From Mesorhizobium sp. C432A (GTDB taxonomy: Bacteria; Pseudomonadota; Alphaproteobacteria; Rhizobiales; Rhizobiaceae): 64,000 bases of DNA. The translations under genes and the position numbers were made by a program. Numbering within the stretch: the stretch's first letter is position 1; every line of letters begins with the position of its first letter. Under the pieces are notes generated by a model. It saw only the letters and a program-made list of their open reading frames with translations. It was not told the DNA's origin and made no database searches. Of this stretch, positions 44,562 to 54,981 are shown in pieces. The DNA is taken from the NCBI RefSeq assembly GCF_030323145.1, contig NZ_CP100470.1:5621001-5685000 (forward strand). Reading direction: 5' to 3'.

Positions 44562-45902
44562 GGTAGTGTGCTGAGAGTTCTGCAAATTCGCTGAGAGGGG
44601 GCGGTCATGGCAGGCTGGTGATTGTTCACGTCACCTGATTCCCGCGAAGGAACGCCACCATGACCAAGACTGAAGTTAAGACCGCCAGCGCTGCCGTCAA
44701 AGACATTTTGCTTTCGAACCCGGATGGATTGCACGAAGTGCTCCGTGCGGTGATGCAGGAGGTGCTTGAGGCCGAGATGGACGAGGCGCTGGGTGCCTCG
44801 AAGAGCGAGCGCACGCCCGAACGGCTTGGCTATCGCTCGGGCTATTACGGCCGTACCCTTGTGACGCGGGTCGGCAAGCTCGAGCTGCGGGTTCCGCAGG
44901 ACCGGGCCGGGCGCTTCTCCACCGAGCTGTTCGAGCGCTACCAGCGTTCCGAGCGGGCCTTGGTGGCGACACTGGCGGAGATGTATGTGCAGGGCGTGTC
45001 GACCCGCAAGGTGAAGGCGATCACGGAAGAACTGTGCGGCCATGCCTTCTCGGCCTCGTCGATCTCGGCCATCAACAAGCGGCTGGACGAGAGCCTCGCT
45101 GCCTTTGCCAGGCGCCCCCTTCAAGAGCCGTTTCCTTACCTCATCCTCGATGCGCGCTACGAGAAGGTGCGTGAAGCCGGTGTTGTCATGAGCCAGGCGG
45201 TGCTGATCGCGGTCGGTATCGACTGGGACGGAAGGCGCCAGATCCTGGCCGTGGAGATGGCCAATCGCGAGAGCCGCTCGGCCTGGAGGGACTTCCTCGT
45301 CGGCCTCAAAGCGCGCGGCCTCAAGGGCGTCGAGTTGGTTGTGTCCGACGATCACGCCGGCCTGGTGGCAGCGACCGGCGAGGTGATCCCCGAAGCCGCC
45401 TGGCAACGCTGCTACGTGCACTTCCTCAGGAACGCGCTCGATCATCTGCCGAGGAAGCACGGCGACGACTGCCTGCAGGAATTGCGCTGGCTCTACGACC
45501 GGCGCGATCTCGCAGAGGCCAGGGCTGATCTTGCCGCATGGCTTGCCAAATGGTCGGCCCGCTATCCGCGCCTGACAGGCTGGGCCGAGGATGCCATCGA
45601 ACAAACCCTGACCTTCTTCAGGCTGCCGAGACAGCACCACAAGCATCTCAAATCCACCAACATGCTGGAGCGGCTCAACGAGGAAATCCGCCGGCGCACC
45701 TATGTCGTGCGCATCTTCCCCAATACCGAAAGCTGCCTGCGCCTGGTCAGGGCCTTGGCCGTCGAGACCAATGAAAACTGGATGGAGGCCAACCGATACA
45801 TCAACATGGACGACCTGCGCGAGCACAAGAAGCTCGCTCTGCGCCAAGCCGCATGACCAGCATCATGGCTGCCCCATTTTGCAGAACTTGACGCACACAA
45901 CC
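44562..45902 (+). mobile_element. IS256-family insertion sequence, 1341 bp, with 9-bp target duplication
   Basis: The ends are inverted repeats: GGTAGTGTGC then AGTTCTGCAAA on the left, and, read inward from the right, GGTTGTGTGC then AGTTCTGCAAAA. GGAGATGCC is present immediately outside both ends (44553-44561 and 45903-45911), an exact 9-bp target duplication, as expected for this family. The insertion split a copy of the composite palindromic repeat. Intact ends, intact transposase and exact duplication suggest a recent insertion. Confidence 0.93.
44660..45856 (+). CDS. IS256-family (mutator-type) transposase
   Basis: 398 residues, full length. It is an RNase H-fold DDE transposase: Asp in PYLILDARYEKVREAG, Asp in ELVVSDDHAGLVAATG and Glu in the C-terminal helix around NMLERLNEEIRRRTYVVRIF, with the conserved CYVHFLRNALDHLP block between them. 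No frameshift or stop is seen, so it is likely active. The ATG follows AAGGAACG. It reads in the plus direction within the 1341-bp element. Confidence 0.93.
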   Translation: MTKTEVKTASAAVKDILLSNPDGLHEVLRAVMQEVLEAEMDEALGASKSERTPERLGYRSGYYGRTLVTRVGKLELRVPQDRAGRFSTELFERYQRSERALVATLAEMYVQGVSTRKVKAITEELCGHAFSASSISAINKRLDESLAAFARRPLQEPFPYLILDARYEKVREAGVVMSQAVLIAVGIDWDGRRQILAVEMANRESRSAWRDFLVGLKARGLKGVELVVSDDHAGLVAATGEVIPEAAWQRCYVHFLRNALDHLPRKHGDDCLQELRWLYDRRDLAEARADLAAWLAKWSARYPRLTGWAEDAIEQTLTFFRLPRQHHKHLKSTNMLERLNEEIRRRTYVVRIFPNTESCLRLVRALAVETNENWMEANRYINMDDLREHKKLALRQAA

Positions 45903-45930
45903 GGAGATGCCCGGCAGGGCAGAGGGGGGT
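45903..45930. repeat. right remnant of the IS256-interrupted repeat
   Basis: GGAGATGCCCGGCAGGGCAG followed by AGGGGGGTG: the tail that normally follows the hairpin of the composite repeat, starting with the duplicated target GGAGATGCC. Confidence 0.85.
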
Positions 45931-45961
45931 GCTGTCCCGCCAGCCTGAAGCTTATTTGCGC

Positions 45962-47395
45962 TCACTTGCGCTTGTTCGCTCTCCCCGCGAACGGGTTGTC
46001 CGAAGTCCGCAGCGCTATCCTGATCGGCACGCCGGGCATGTCGAAGGCTTCGCGCAGGCTGTTGGAGAGGTAGCGGACATAGGATTGCGGCATCGCGTCG
46101 GGCCGCGAGCACTGGACGACGAAACCCGGCGGCCGGGTCTTGGCCTGGGTGACGTATTTGACCTTGAGCCGGCGGCCGGCGACGGCGGGTGGCGGGTGAT
46201 GCGCCAGAATGCTTTCCAGCCAACGGTTGAGCTTGCCGGTGGAAACGCGGCTGTTCCACACCTTGTGCGTCTTGATGACGGCATCCATCAGCTTGTCGAG
46301 GCTGCGCCCGGTCTCGGCCGAAACCGTCACCGCCTGGATGCCGCGCACTTGCGGCAAAAGCCGTGTGGTCTTTTCGCGCAATTCGGCCAGCAGTTCCTGC
46401 GGATTGTCGATCAGGTCCCATTTGTTGAAGGCGATGACCGGCGCCCTGCCCTCGCGGATGATCAGGTCGGCGATCTGCAGGTCCTGCTTTTCGAACGGGA
46501 TGGTGGCGTCGAGCACGATGATGACGATCTCGGCAAAGCGGATGGCGCGCAGACCGTCCTGCACCGACATCACTTCCAGCTTTTCGTGGATCCTGGCCTT
46601 GCGGCGCATGCCGGCAGTGTCGAACAGTTTTAGGCGACGGCCATGCCAGTCCCAGTCGACCGAGATGGAATCTCGGGTGATGCCTGCTTCCGGGCCGGTC
46701 AAAAGCCGCTCCTCGCCGATCAGCGCGTTGATCAGCGTCGACTTGCCGGCATTGGGACGGCCGACGACGGCGATGCGCATCGGCTTGGTGTCGTCATAGG
46801 CAGGTTCAGCGTCGGGATCGGTGATGTCCTCGCCGATCAGCACCTCGCTGGCGGCGACCTCGTCTTCGGCTTCGGCCTCTTCCTCGTCGAAAGCGCGCTT
46901 CTCGCCAAGGGCTTCGATGACAGCATCGCGCAGGTCGGGCATGCCCTGGCCATGCTCTGCCGAGACCGGGATCGGCTCACCGAGACCCAGTTCCCAGGCT
47001 TCCAGCATGCCGCCCTGGGCGCCCTTGGCCTCGGCCTTGTTGGCGACCAGCACGACCGGCTTGCCGGACTTGCGCACGATCTCGGCGAAGGTGCGATCAT
47101 CGGGCAGCAGGCCGGACTTGGCGTCGATGGTGAAGAAGATCAGGTCGGCTTCGCGGATGGCGATCTCGGTCTGCGCGCGCATGCGGCCGGGCAGCGTCGA
47201 AGCGGCGGCGTCCTCGAAGCCGGCGGTGTCGATGACATCGAAATGCAGATCGTAGAGTTTTGCCGCGTGGACGCGACGGTCGCGGGTGACGCCCGGCGTG
47301 TCGTCGACAAGCGCCAGCTTCCGTCCGACCAGCCGGTTGAAAAGCGTCGATTTGCCGACATTGGGCCGGCCGATAATGGCGACTTTGAAGCTCAT
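45962..47395 (-). CDS. der: ribosome-assembly GTPase Der (EngA)
   Basis: 477 residues. Two GTPase domains in tandem: [16 protein letters not shown] near residue 8 with DTAGFED and NKAEAKG, and [16 protein letters not shown] near residue 200 with [14 protein letters not shown] and NKWDLID. A C-terminal KH-like domain follows, and the end is basic (GRANKRK). Der is needed for 50S subunit maturation. The ATG at 47395 is the canonical start; an upstream TTG and ATG in the same frame are less likely. It is followed downstream by the IS256 insertion region. Confidence 0.96.
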   Translation of the reverse strand: MSFKVAIIGRPNVGKSTLFNRLVGRKLALVDDTPGVTRDRRVHAAKLYDLHFDVIDTAGFEDAAASTLPGRMRAQTEIAIREADLIFFTIDAKSGLLPDDRTFAEIVRKSGKPVVLVANKAEAKGAQGGMLEAWELGLGEPIPVSAEHGQGMPDLRDAVIEALGEKRAFDEEEAEAEDEVAASEVLIGEDITDPDAEPAYDDTKPMRIAVVGRPNAGKSTLINALIGEERLLTGPEAGITRDSISVDWDWHGRRLKLFDTAGMRRKARIHEKLEVMSVQDGLRAIRFAEIVIIVLDATIPFEKQDLQIADLIIREGRAPVIAFNKWDLIDNPQELLAELREKTTRLLPQVRGIQAVTVSAETGRSLDKLMDAVIKTHKVWNSRVSTGKLNRWLESILAHHPPPAVAGRRLKVKYVTQAKTRPPGFVVQCSRPDAMPQSYVRYLSNSLREAFDMPGVPIRIALRTSDNPFAGRANKRK

Positions 47396-47471
47396 CCGGC
47401 TATCCATATCATCGCCCAAACCGCAGCGCGCCCTTGGGTCAGGCCCGAGGGCAGGCTTTGGGCGATGCGTA

Positions 47472-48134
47472 TCATGACGCGCCCGAGCCGCGGATCAGTT
47501 CGGACATCAACGTCGCCCGCTGGCGCGCATTGCGCGGCGCGCCGTCATCGGCGGCGATCTGGTCGAACAGTTTCAGCGCATCCTGGGTCTTGCCTTCCTT
47601 CCAGGCGGCAAGGCCGAGCGCTTCGCGCGCCGTGTGGCGCAGCGTGTTGTTGTCGGCGGTCAGCGCCTCGACGCGGCTGGAGACATCGGCGACGGAGCCG
47701 TGGTCGACGAGCAGCAGAGCTGCCCGCAGGCGCGCCATGTCGCGAATGCCCTGCGGAATGGCGGTGTCGGCGGCGACGCCATCGAAATCCGTAACGGCGG
47801 CGGCAAAGTCGCCCTTGTCGGCCTTGACGGTTGCGGCGCGCATACGGGCGAGCAGTGGATAGGCGCCGTAGCCATCCTTTTCCAGCTGTTCGAGCGCTGT
47901 CAGCGCCTCGTCGCTCTTGCCGTCATTGGCAAGCTTCAGCGCCTGCGAGAAGGCATCGCCCGAGCGGTTGGCGCGGGTCTCATCCCAATAGCGGTAGCCG
48001 ACGAAGGCAGCGGTGCCGAGCACCACCAGGATAGCAAGGCCAAGCAGCGCCGGACCGAAACGATCCCACAGCGCCTGCGCCTTTTCGCGGCGCATCTCGT
48101 CGTTGACTTCGCGGATAAAACTGTCGTCGGACAT
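47472..48134 (-). CDS. YfgM-like tetratricopeptide protein
   Basis: 220 residues. A cytosolic N-terminal segment ([20 protein letters not shown]) precedes one transmembrane helix ([20 protein letters not shown]) and a periplasmic TPR region, which is the layout of YfgM, an ancillary subunit of the SecYEG translocon. The Der gene follows 76 bp downstream on the same strand; yfgM and der also neighbour one another in E. coli, with bamB between them. Here no bamB-like gene is present between them. Confidence 0.8.
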   Translation of the reverse strand: MSDDSFIREVNDEMRREKAQALWDRFGPALLGLAILVVLGTAAFVGYRYWDETRANRSGDAFSQALKLANDGKSDEALTALEQLEKDGYGAYPLLARMRAATVKADKGDFAAAVTDFDGVAADTAIPQGIRDMARLRAALLLVDHGSVADVSSRVEALTADNNTLRHTAREALGLAAWKEGKTQDALKLFDQIAADDGAPRNARQRATLMSELIRGSGAS

Positions 48135-48327
48135 CAATCAAAACCATTGCTGCCCCAACAGGGGCGCTTCTTGAGCCCGCGTTTTAGCGAAATTTCGCGG
48201 GCATGGAAGGGGCTGGGCAGGAAAATCGGCTAATCGCCGGGCGCATAGCTGCCGACTTTGATCGCACCCACGCCACATTTTGCCGATAGCCGGCTTTGAC
48301 TGCCTCCAGATCAAGCCCAGATTGCCG

Positions 48328-49332
48328 ATGCCACGTTTGTCCCGCGTTGTCGCATTTTCCACCGCTGTGCTTGCCACGGCGGGCGTTGCTTACGCCGACC
48401 CGCCGGCGGCGCCATCCCCGGCAAAGCCGAAGCAGATCGTCATCATCTCGTTCGACAGCGCCCGTGAGATATCGCAATGGCAGCGCAGCCGGGCGCTAGC
48501 CAAGCGCACCGGCGCGCATTTTACCTACTTCCTTTCCTGCGTGTTCCTGCTGTCGCAGCAGACACGCGCCGAATACACCGCGCCGGCCAGGTCCGCGGGC
48601 AAATCCAACATCGGCTTCGCCGCCTCGAAACAGGAAGTCGCGGACCGGCTCGACCAGATCGGCCTCGCCGCGTCGGAGGGCCATGACATTGCCAGCCATG
48701 GCTGCGGCCATTTCGACGGCAAGGACTGGAGCAAGGCCGACTGGCTGAAGGAATTCGCATCGTTCGAGCGCATTCTGGAGAACGCCTATGCAATCAACGG
48801 CATTGCGCCCGAGCCCGCAGGCTGGCGCGCTATTGCCCATGCCGTGGTCGGCTTTCGCGCGCCCTATCTGTCGACCAGCAAAGGGCTCTACGAGGCCCTG
48901 CCTGAAGCCGGCTACCACTATGACGCCAGCGGCGTCTCGAACGGCCCGGTCGAGCCGCCGACCGGCGGCGGCTTGACCCGCTTTTCGCTGCCACAGATCC
49001 CGGAAGGCCCGAGTTCAAGGCCGGTGATCGCCATGGACTACAATCTCTATGTCAGGCATTCCGGCAGTTTCGAGCGGCCGAGCCAGGCAGCCGAGTTCAG
49101 CGATCGGACCTACCAGGCGTTCCGCGCCGCCTTCGACAAGCAATATCAGGGCAAGCGCATCCCGCTGGTGCTGAGCTTCCATTTCACGCTGATGAATGAC
49201 GGCGCCTACTGGAACGCGCTGGAGCGCTTTGCCGACGAGACGTGCGTGAAAGCCGACGTCGAATGCATCAGTTTTCGCGATTATGTGCAGCGGCAACGTG
49301 GTAGCGAGAGGCAGGCGGCGGTGGGCGGCTGA
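48328..49332 (+). CDS. exported polysaccharide deacetylase family protein
   Basis: 334 residues with a signal peptide (SRVVAFSTAVLATAGVAYA). The NodB-type fold is suggested by the early Asp in IVIISFDSAREISQ and the zinc-binding His pair H-x3-H in GHDIASHGCGHFDG. FRAPYLSTSKGL resembles the RxPY catalytic loop and SFHFTLMNDG the final motif. Related enzymes remove acetyl groups from peptidoglycan or other glycans. The target is unknown. It is divergent from the YfgM-like gene. Confidence 0.82.
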   Translation: MPRLSRVVAFSTAVLATAGVAYADPPAAPSPAKPKQIVIISFDSAREISQWQRSRALAKRTGAHFTYFLSCVFLLSQQTRAEYTAPARSAGKSNIGFAASKQEVADRLDQIGLAASEGHDIASHGCGHFDGKDWSKADWLKEFASFERILENAYAINGIAPEPAGWRAIAHAVVGFRAPYLSTSKGLYEALPEAGYHYDASGVSNGPVEPPTGGGLTRFSLPQIPEGPSSRPVIAMDYNLYVRHSGSFERPSQAAEFSDRTYQAFRAAFDKQYQGKRIPLVLSFHFTLMNDGAYWNALERFADETCVKADVECISFRDYVQRQRGSERQAAVGG

Positions 49333-49358
49333 GCCGCCAACCGTCTGTGCAAATAGGA

Positions 49359-50627
49359 TCAAGCCGGGTCGGGTTCCTTTGCCTGTTCCTGACGCTCCAT
49401 GAAGTGGCGGTCAATGTCGGGCAGCGGCTCGCCGCGAATCGTCGCCTCGAAGGCGCGAAGGCGCTTGTGAACTGACAGAAGCTCGACAATCGTCGACCAA
49501 GAATTGACGAGATACTGGAATGAGTTGGTTACCTGACTGAAGGCTGAACTGACCTGGTTGATGAGACCCAGCGTCAGCGTTCCAGCGATCATGGAAGGCA
49601 CCATCAGGAAGTAGGAGAAGACGTTGTTGGTCTGAAGATAAAGATAGCGGACCACGTTGAAATACACATAGTGGAAATACAGGCGAAAGTAGTTTTGCCG
49701 CACACTCGCAAACAGCTCCGCGACGGTCGGCGGCTGCGCCCGGGCCGGATCGTCCTCACCGTAGACGAGTTCCTTGCGATATGCTGCCTCGACGCGCTGG
49801 TTACGAAACTGCAAGCCAGGAAGCTTGATGCCTGCGGTCGCAATGATGACTGTACCGAAGACTGCCCAGAAGATCGCAGCCAAAACCAGCGGCTGAGGAA
49901 CATGACCGATCAATGGCAACTCTGTGACATGCTTAGAATAACTGAGCAGGATCGGCATGAAAGCGATAAGCGTCATGATGGAATCGACGAAGCTAGTGCC
50001 AAGGTCTTCCATTATCTTGGAAAACCGCATCGTGTCTTCCTGCACACGCTGTGCAGCGCCCTCAATATGGCGCAGCTTCGGCCAATAGGACATGTAGTAA
50101 TTGTTCATCGCAGTGCGCCAGCGAAACACCCAGTGGCTGACGAAGAAGTTTGTCAAAACGAACACGGTAACCGCGACAAGAGCGATACCGAGGAAAGTGA
50201 TTATTTGAGCGTAAAGATCAGCCTCGGTTGCCTTGACCGTTTTGCTAACGATGCCCTGAATGAGGTCCCAGAATGGTCCATACCATGCGTTGATCGCCAC
50301 GCTTACCTGCACCTGAAAGTAGGTCGTGAACAGGAGCAGCGAACTGCCGAGGATAGACCATTGGTCCCACGGGTGCGGAGAATACCAGTGCCAGAAGCCA
50401 TAGAATATCAAAACGCCAAGCGCATAGTAGATGTAGAACCAGAGGAACGGAGGCGACCAGAACACCGAGACGCCTATGATGGGCGGCGCGTCGGCAAGAG
50501 CCGGAGGCAAGCCGAGAAACGCGCCAAGCTGGTCAGCACCGAGGAACCAGGCTGCCACGAGAACCGCAGTCCAGACGACGGCCGAGATGAAAAACAGCTT
50601 CGGCTGCGGGAAGAAGGATACGAACAC
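49359..50627 (-). CDS. bacA: peptide transporter BacA (SbmA/BacA family)
   Basis: 422 residues with about seven transmembrane helices, starting [19 protein letters not shown], very like rhizobial BacA. The family imports antimicrobial peptides and modified microcins using the proton gradient. In Sinorhizobium it is essential for bacteroid survival because it takes up plant NCR peptides. [40 protein letters not shown] (the coupling region) and [20 protein letters not shown] are family blocks. Its presence fits a nodulating or host-associated lifestyle but does not prove one. Confidence 0.93.
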   Translation of the reverse strand: MFVSFFPQPKLFFISAVVWTAVLVAAWFLGADQLGAFLGLPPALADAPPIIGVSVFWSPPFLWFYIYYALGVLIFYGFWHWYSPHPWDQWSILGSSLLLFTTYFQVQVSVAINAWYGPFWDLIQGIVSKTVKATEADLYAQIITFLGIALVAVTVFVLTNFFVSHWVFRWRTAMNNYYMSYWPKLRHIEGAAQRVQEDTMRFSKIMEDLGTSFVDSIMTLIAFMPILLSYSKHVTELPLIGHVPQPLVLAAIFWAVFGTVIIATAGIKLPGLQFRNQRVEAAYRKELVYGEDDPARAQPPTVAELFASVRQNYFRLYFHYVYFNVVRYLYLQTNNVFSYFLMVPSMIAGTLTLGLINQVSSAFSQVTNSFQYLVNSWSTIVELLSVHKRLRAFEATIRGEPLPDIDRHFMERQEQAKEPDPA

Positions 50628-50742
50628 TGTGGTGAAATCCTCGGTCGGTGCGCAAATCAGCGGGGTTCGGCGGGCATAAAGTCACACATTAGGTGGAAAG
50701 CAAATGCCCGTACCCGATGCCCGGCATCGAGCAAGACCACAA

Positions 50743-51900
50743 TCATGGCGATTTTGGCGCGGCCGACCAGGTGATCCCAGCAGATACCAGCAATACGCCA
50801 GCAGCGACGATCGAGGCCAGGAAGAAGTTGCCCGAGGCTTGCGCCAGCAGGCCGGCGACGACAGGGCCGACGATCTGGCCGATGCCGAAGGCGGCGGTCA
50901 TCATGGCGAAGATCCGGCGCGGCGCCTGCGGCACGAGCTGCCTGGCGGTCTGCAGGCCGAGTGCTGTAACGGCGATGAAGGTGCCGCCGAGCAGGACGCC
51001 CGCGAGCAACGGGCCGGCGGCGCCGCCCATGGCGACGCTGGCGGTGACGCCGACCACTTCGACCAGGCAGCCCAAGGCATAGGCGGCATAAAGCCCGATC
51101 CGTGCCGCTACCTTCTGCCACAGCCACACCGAGGGGAAGCCGGCAAGGCCGGTGACCATCCAGACGGTCGCCTCGAAGACGCGGCCGTCGCCGCCCTGGC
51201 GCACGATGGCAACGAGGAACGTCGCCGTCACCACGTAGCCGAAGCCGAACAGGCCGTAGGCAACGATAACTTTTATCAGCGACCGGTCCTTGGGCAGCGC
51301 CGGTTCGCGCCCGGCCAGGCCGGTAGCGGGCGCGGTGCCGCCGGCAAGCCAGGCGACAAGCGCAAGGCCGCCGGCGGAAATCGCCGCCGACCACAGCCAG
51401 CCCGACGCCCAGCCGGCATGTTCGGTGACCAGAACCGCCATCAGCGCCGAGGATGCCGCGATGCCGAGACCGACGCCGCCGAAATGCAGCGCCTGCAGGT
51501 CGCTTCTGTTGGCGGCTGCCAAATGACCAAAGACGATCGAGGCCATGAACACCATGACGAAGGCACTGGCCAGGCCGGCAAGGAAGCGGATGACGACAAA
51601 GGCGGTCATCGTCTCGCTCAGCCCCATCAGGCCGGCGAGCGCAGCACTTGCGGCAAGGCCGCCAAACATCAGCAGCCGCTCGCGCCCATGCGCCCAGCCG
51701 CCGGCCGCCGCAAGCGCGCCGGCGAGGTAGCCGAGATAGTTGGCCGAAGCGATCCAGCCGGCATCGGCCGGCGACAGATGCAGTTCCTCCATCATGCCGG
51801 GCAGGATCGGGGTGTAGACGAAGCGGCCAATGCCCATGGCAACGGCCATGGCGATCATGCCGGCTACGGCTAGACGCAAGGGTGATGGCGCAGCGTTCAT
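50743..51900 (-). CDS. YbfB/YjiJ family MFS transporter
   Basis: 385 residues with twelve transmembrane segments. MAVAMGIGRFVYTPILPGMM is the recognisable N-terminal block of the YbfB/YjiJ group, followed by WIASANYLGYLAGALAAAGG. The carried compound is unknown. The ATG at 51900 gives the usual start; the upstream frame is not supported. It lies downstream of the bacA promoter side and on the same strand, but 115 bp separates it from the bacA start, so it has its own transcript end or reads into bacA. Confidence 0.88.
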   Translation of the reverse strand: MNAAPSPLRLAVAGMIAMAVAMGIGRFVYTPILPGMMEELHLSPADAGWIASANYLGYLAGALAAAGGWAHGRERLLMFGGLAASAALAGLMGLSETMTAFVVIRFLAGLASAFVMVFMASIVFGHLAAANRSDLQALHFGGVGLGIAASSALMAVLVTEHAGWASGWLWSAAISAGGLALVAWLAGGTAPATGLAGREPALPKDRSLIKVIVAYGLFGFGYVVTATFLVAIVRQGGDGRVFEATVWMVTGLAGFPSVWLWQKVAARIGLYAAYALGCLVEVVGVTASVAMGGAAGPLLAGVLLGGTFIAVTALGLQTARQLVPQAPRRIFAMMTAAFGIGQIVGPVVAGLLAQASGNFFLASIVAAGVLLVSAGITWSAAPKSP

Positions 51901-51982
51901 TGCAGCGCACAATAGATTTGGCGGCCGCCGAAACAATCCGCTTTGTGTTGGGCCAGTGGCTCGCGACTAATGTCTAAGAATC

Positions 51983-52186
51983 TCAACCACAGCCGATTGC
52001 GCCGGTCTCGTAGGCGGTGCGGCGCGCCGTCAGGCGAAACGGCATGTCGCCGAGTTCGCGCTCCGACATGGTGTCGAGCACGGGATGCGACAGCGGATCG
52101 GTCACCCAATTGAGGACATCCCCGTCATGGCGCCGCCGCTTGTAGCCGGCGGCAAAGACTTTGAGCAATGATACGATCGTCACCAT
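51983..52186 (-). CDS. small DUF1127-like protein
   Basis: 67 residues. An N-terminal VTIVSLLKVFAAGYKRRRHD segment and a following LDTMSERELGDMPFR look like a divergent DUF1127 protein; members with an Arg-rich motif bind RNA or regulators in other rhizobia. It is divergent from a GcvA-type LysR gene with a 95-bp shared region. The C-terminus (TARRTAYETGAIGCG) is outside the domain. Confidence 0.7.
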   Translation of the reverse strand: MVTIVSLLKVFAAGYKRRRHDGDVLNWVTDPLSHPVLDTMSERELGDMPFRLTARRTAYETGAIGCG

Positions 52187-52281
52187 CCTCGCCTCCTCGG
52201 TCTGGTTGTCTTCGCTAGAATCTGCCCTGTCTCGCCGTCTTTCAATTGAGATTTCGGCCGCGCCGGTTTAGAAAAACTGGA

Positions 52282-53196
52282 ATGGCTATGCTGAACCGCG
52301 TCCATCTCAACGGCCTGCGCGCCGTCGAAACCGTCGCCCGCCTCGGCTCGCTGGCGGCCGCTGCCGGCGAGCTCAACGTCTCCGTCAGCGCCGTCAGCCA
52401 GCAGATCAACCGCACCGAAAAGCAGCTTGGACAGGCGCTGTTCGAACGAACGGCGAGCGGGCTGGTGCTGACCGAGTTCGGCACGGTTTTTTCCGCCCGG
52501 CTTGGCGCCGGTTTTCGCGAGCTGGCGCAAGCGGTGGCGCTGGCGGACGAGGCAAGCCAGTGCACGCTGGTGGTTTCGGTGGCGCCGGCCTTCGCTTCGA
52601 AATGGCTGCTGCCGCGATTGTCGCGGCATTTCGACCGCCATCCCAACGTGCTGCTGCGCATCGACGCCTCGGTGCGGCTGGCCGATCTCGAGCGCTCCGA
52701 CATCGACATCGCCATCCGGCTTGGCGACGGCAAATGGCCGGGCGGCCGGGCGGAACTTTTGTTGGCGCAGGAAGTCTTTCCGGTCTGCGCGCCGGTGATC
52801 GCCAAGAAACTGAAGTCGATCGAAGACCTGGCGCAGACCTGCGCCATCACCGACGAACGGGCGATGATCAACTGGGAGAGCTGGTTCAAGGCTGCCGGGG
52901 CCGAGCCGGTCAGCTTCCGCAAGGGCGCGCGCTTCACCGACCCGATGCTGTGCCTGGAATCGGCGATCGCCGGCCATGGCGTCATGCTCGGCTGGCAATT
53001 GCTGGCCGCCGATGCGCTGGCCGACGGCCGCCTCGTCGCGCCTTTCGGCGTGCGGGCGCAGAGCGGCCTCGGCTACTGGCTGGTGACCTCGGCGACCAAG
53101 ACCGAAAGCCGCAAGGTGCGCGATTTCAAGATCTGGATCCGCGAGGAAATCGCGGCGACCGTGGCGCAGTTTAGCGCGCTGGAAAGCGCTGCCTAG
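52282..53196 (+). CDS. LysR family regulator, GcvA-like subgroup
   Basis: 304 residues. The helix-turn-helix (NGLRAVETVARLGSLAAAAG and VSVSAVSQQINRTEKQLG) is of the GcvA type, and the effector domain includes ASKWLLPRLSRHFDRHPNV with IDIAIRLGDGKWPG. The target is unknown; the divergent small DUF1127-like gene is the best candidate. The start at 52282 (MAMLNRV) or 52288 is possible. Confidence 0.88.
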   Translation: MAMLNRVHLNGLRAVETVARLGSLAAAAGELNVSVSAVSQQINRTEKQLGQALFERTASGLVLTEFGTVFSARLGAGFRELAQAVALADEASQCTLVVSVAPAFASKWLLPRLSRHFDRHPNVLLRIDASVRLADLERSDIDIAIRLGDGKWPGGRAELLLAQEVFPVCAPVIAKKLKSIEDLAQTCAITDERAMINWESWFKAAGAEPVSFRKGARFTDPMLCLESAIAGHGVMLGWQLLAADALADGRLVAPFGVRAQSGLGYWLVTSATKTESRKVRDFKIWIREEIAATVAQFSALESAA

Positions 53197-53281
53197 GGCT
53201 GTCCGTCGCGACGGTGCTGGAAAGGACAGCCGCGCCGGCCTATGTTGGAACTCTCACTCCCGGACCAAGGCAGGCAGGATC

Positions 53282-54538
53282 ATGACCACACATTCGCGCG
53301 GCGTTTCCGCAACGATCGACCCGGTGAAGCTCGACAGGCTGGCGGAAGTCGCCATCAAGGTCGGGCTGCAATTGCAGCCGGGGCAGGATCTGGTGCTGAC
53401 CTCGTCGATCGCCGCACTGCCGCTGACCAGGCGCATCGTTGAGCACGCTTATAAAGCGGGCGCCGGCCTGGTGACGCCGATCTTCAACGATGACGAGATC
53501 ACGCTGGCGCGCTTCCGCTACGGCGCGGATGCCGGCTTCGACCGCGCCGCCGGCTGGATGTATGAAGGCATGGCGAAGGCCTTTTCCAACAATGCGGCGC
53601 GGCTTGCCGTGCGCGGCGAGGACCCGTCGCTGTTGTCGGCGCAGGACCCGGCGAAAGTGGCGCGCGCCAACAAGGCGAACTCGATGGCCTACCAGCCGGC
53701 GCTGGAAAAGATCACCGGCTTCGACATCAACTGGAACATCGTCGCCTACCCGGATCTCGCCTGGGCAAAACAGGTCTTCCCCGGCGATGCCGACGATGTC
53801 GCCGTGGTGAAGCTCGCCGATGCGATCTTTTCGGCATCACGGGTCGATGTGGAAGACCCGATCGCAAACTGGACGGCGCACAATGCAGCGCTGCGCGGCC
53901 GCACAAAGTGGCTGAACGAGCACAATTTCCATGATCTGCATTTCAGCGGCCCGGGCACCGACCTCACCGTCGGGCTGGCCGATGGCCATGAATGGATGGG
54001 CGGCGCCTCGACTGCCAAGAACGGCGTCACCTGCAATCCGAACATCCCGACCGAGGAGGTCTTCACCACGCCGCATGCACGGCGCGTCTCCGGCCGTGTA
54101 TCCTCGACCAAGCCGCTGTCCTACCAGGGCACGCTGATCGACGATATCTCGGTGCGTTTCGAAGAGGGCAGGATCGTCGAGGCCAAGGCTTCGAAGGGCG
54201 AGGACGTGCTGAAGAAAGTGCTCGACACCGACGAGGGTTCGCGCCGGCTCGGCGAGGTGGCGCTGGTGCCGCATTCCTCGCCGATCTCGGCCAGCGGCCT
54301 GCTGTTCTTCAACACGCTGTTCGACGAGAACGCCGCCTGCCACATCGCGCTCGGGCAGTGCTATTCAAAATGCTTCGTCGACGGCGCCTCGCTCACCCAG
54401 GACGAAATCGCCCAGCGCGGCGGCAACAAGAGTTTTATCCACATCGACTGGATGATCGGCTCCGACAAGATCGACATAGACGGCGTGCACAAGGATGGCC
54501 GCAAGGTGCCGGTGATGCGCAAGGGCGAGTGGGCGTAA
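53282..54538 (+). CDS. M29 family aminopeptidase
   Basis: 418 residues, full length. Thermophilic-type (PepS/AmpS) metallo-aminopeptidases release N-terminal residues from peptides. The metal-binding region is visible: NIPTEEVFTTPHARRVSG with Glu and His ligands, FHDLHFSGPGTDLTVGLADG, LGEVALVPHSSPI and, near the end, FIHIDWMIGS. Cytosolic; it probably acts in peptide turnover. A GCAGGATC site precedes the ATG. Confidence 0.92.
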   Translation: MTTHSRGVSATIDPVKLDRLAEVAIKVGLQLQPGQDLVLTSSIAALPLTRRIVEHAYKAGAGLVTPIFNDDEITLARFRYGADAGFDRAAGWMYEGMAKAFSNNAARLAVRGEDPSLLSAQDPAKVARANKANSMAYQPALEKITGFDINWNIVAYPDLAWAKQVFPGDADDVAVVKLADAIFSASRVDVEDPIANWTAHNAALRGRTKWLNEHNFHDLHFSGPGTDLTVGLADGHEWMGGASTAKNGVTCNPNIPTEEVFTTPHARRVSGRVSSTKPLSYQGTLIDDISVRFEEGRIVEAKASKGEDVLKKVLDTDEGSRRLGEVALVPHSSPISASGLLFFNTLFDENAACHIALGQCYSKCFVDGASLTQDEIAQRGGNKSFIHIDWMIGSDKIDIDGVHKDGRKVPVMRKGEWA

Positions 54539-54547
54539 AGGGGGCGG

Positions 54548-54904
54548 ATGGCCTTCGACCTGACGGTCAAGCGAATTTACGAAGCACCCGCGCCCGATGA
54601 TGGGCAGCGGGTGCTGGTCGATCGCATCTGGCCGCGCGGCATCAGCAAGGAGGATGCCGCGCTGACGCTGTGGCTGAAGGAGATCGCGCCGAGCGATGAA
54701 TTGCGGAGGTGGTTCGGACATGAGCCGGCGCGATGGGCGGAGTTTCAGGTGCGGTATTCGGTCGAGCTGGATGGGAATAGAGAAGCGGTGGCGAAACTGC
54801 GTGGCTTGCTCGGCAAGGCCAAGGTGACGCTGCTTTATGGCGCACATGACGAGGCGCATAACAATGCGGTGGCGTTGGCGGGGTATTTGCGCTGGACGGG
54901 TTGA
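54548..54904 (+). CDS. DUF488 domain protein
   Basis: 118 residues, a full DUF488 domain. FDLTVKRIYEAPAPDDGQRV, VDRIWPRGISKEDAALTLWL and WAEFQVRYSVEL are the family blocks; the Arg in RIWPRG is invariant. DUF488 proteins have an unknown function, with suggested roles in nitrate or thiol metabolism. It starts 9 bp after the aminopeptidase stop with GGGGGCGG upstream, and the two are likely one transcript. Confidence 0.88.
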   Translation: MAFDLTVKRIYEAPAPDDGQRVLVDRIWPRGISKEDAALTLWLKEIAPSDELRRWFGHEPARWAEFQVRYSVELDGNREAVAKLRGLLGKAKVTLLYGAHDEAHNNAVALAGYLRWTG

Positions 54905-54981
54905 GAGACAGCGAACCGCTGCATACGCCGCAAGCGAAAGCCTTCACAATTAGCGATCGCCCTCCACGCGTTCGTCATCCT

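Noticed and set aside
49359..50627. BacA as part of a symbiosis island
   Set aside because: BacA is chromosomal in rhizobia and its neighbours here are housekeeping genes; no nod, nif or fix genes are in the window.
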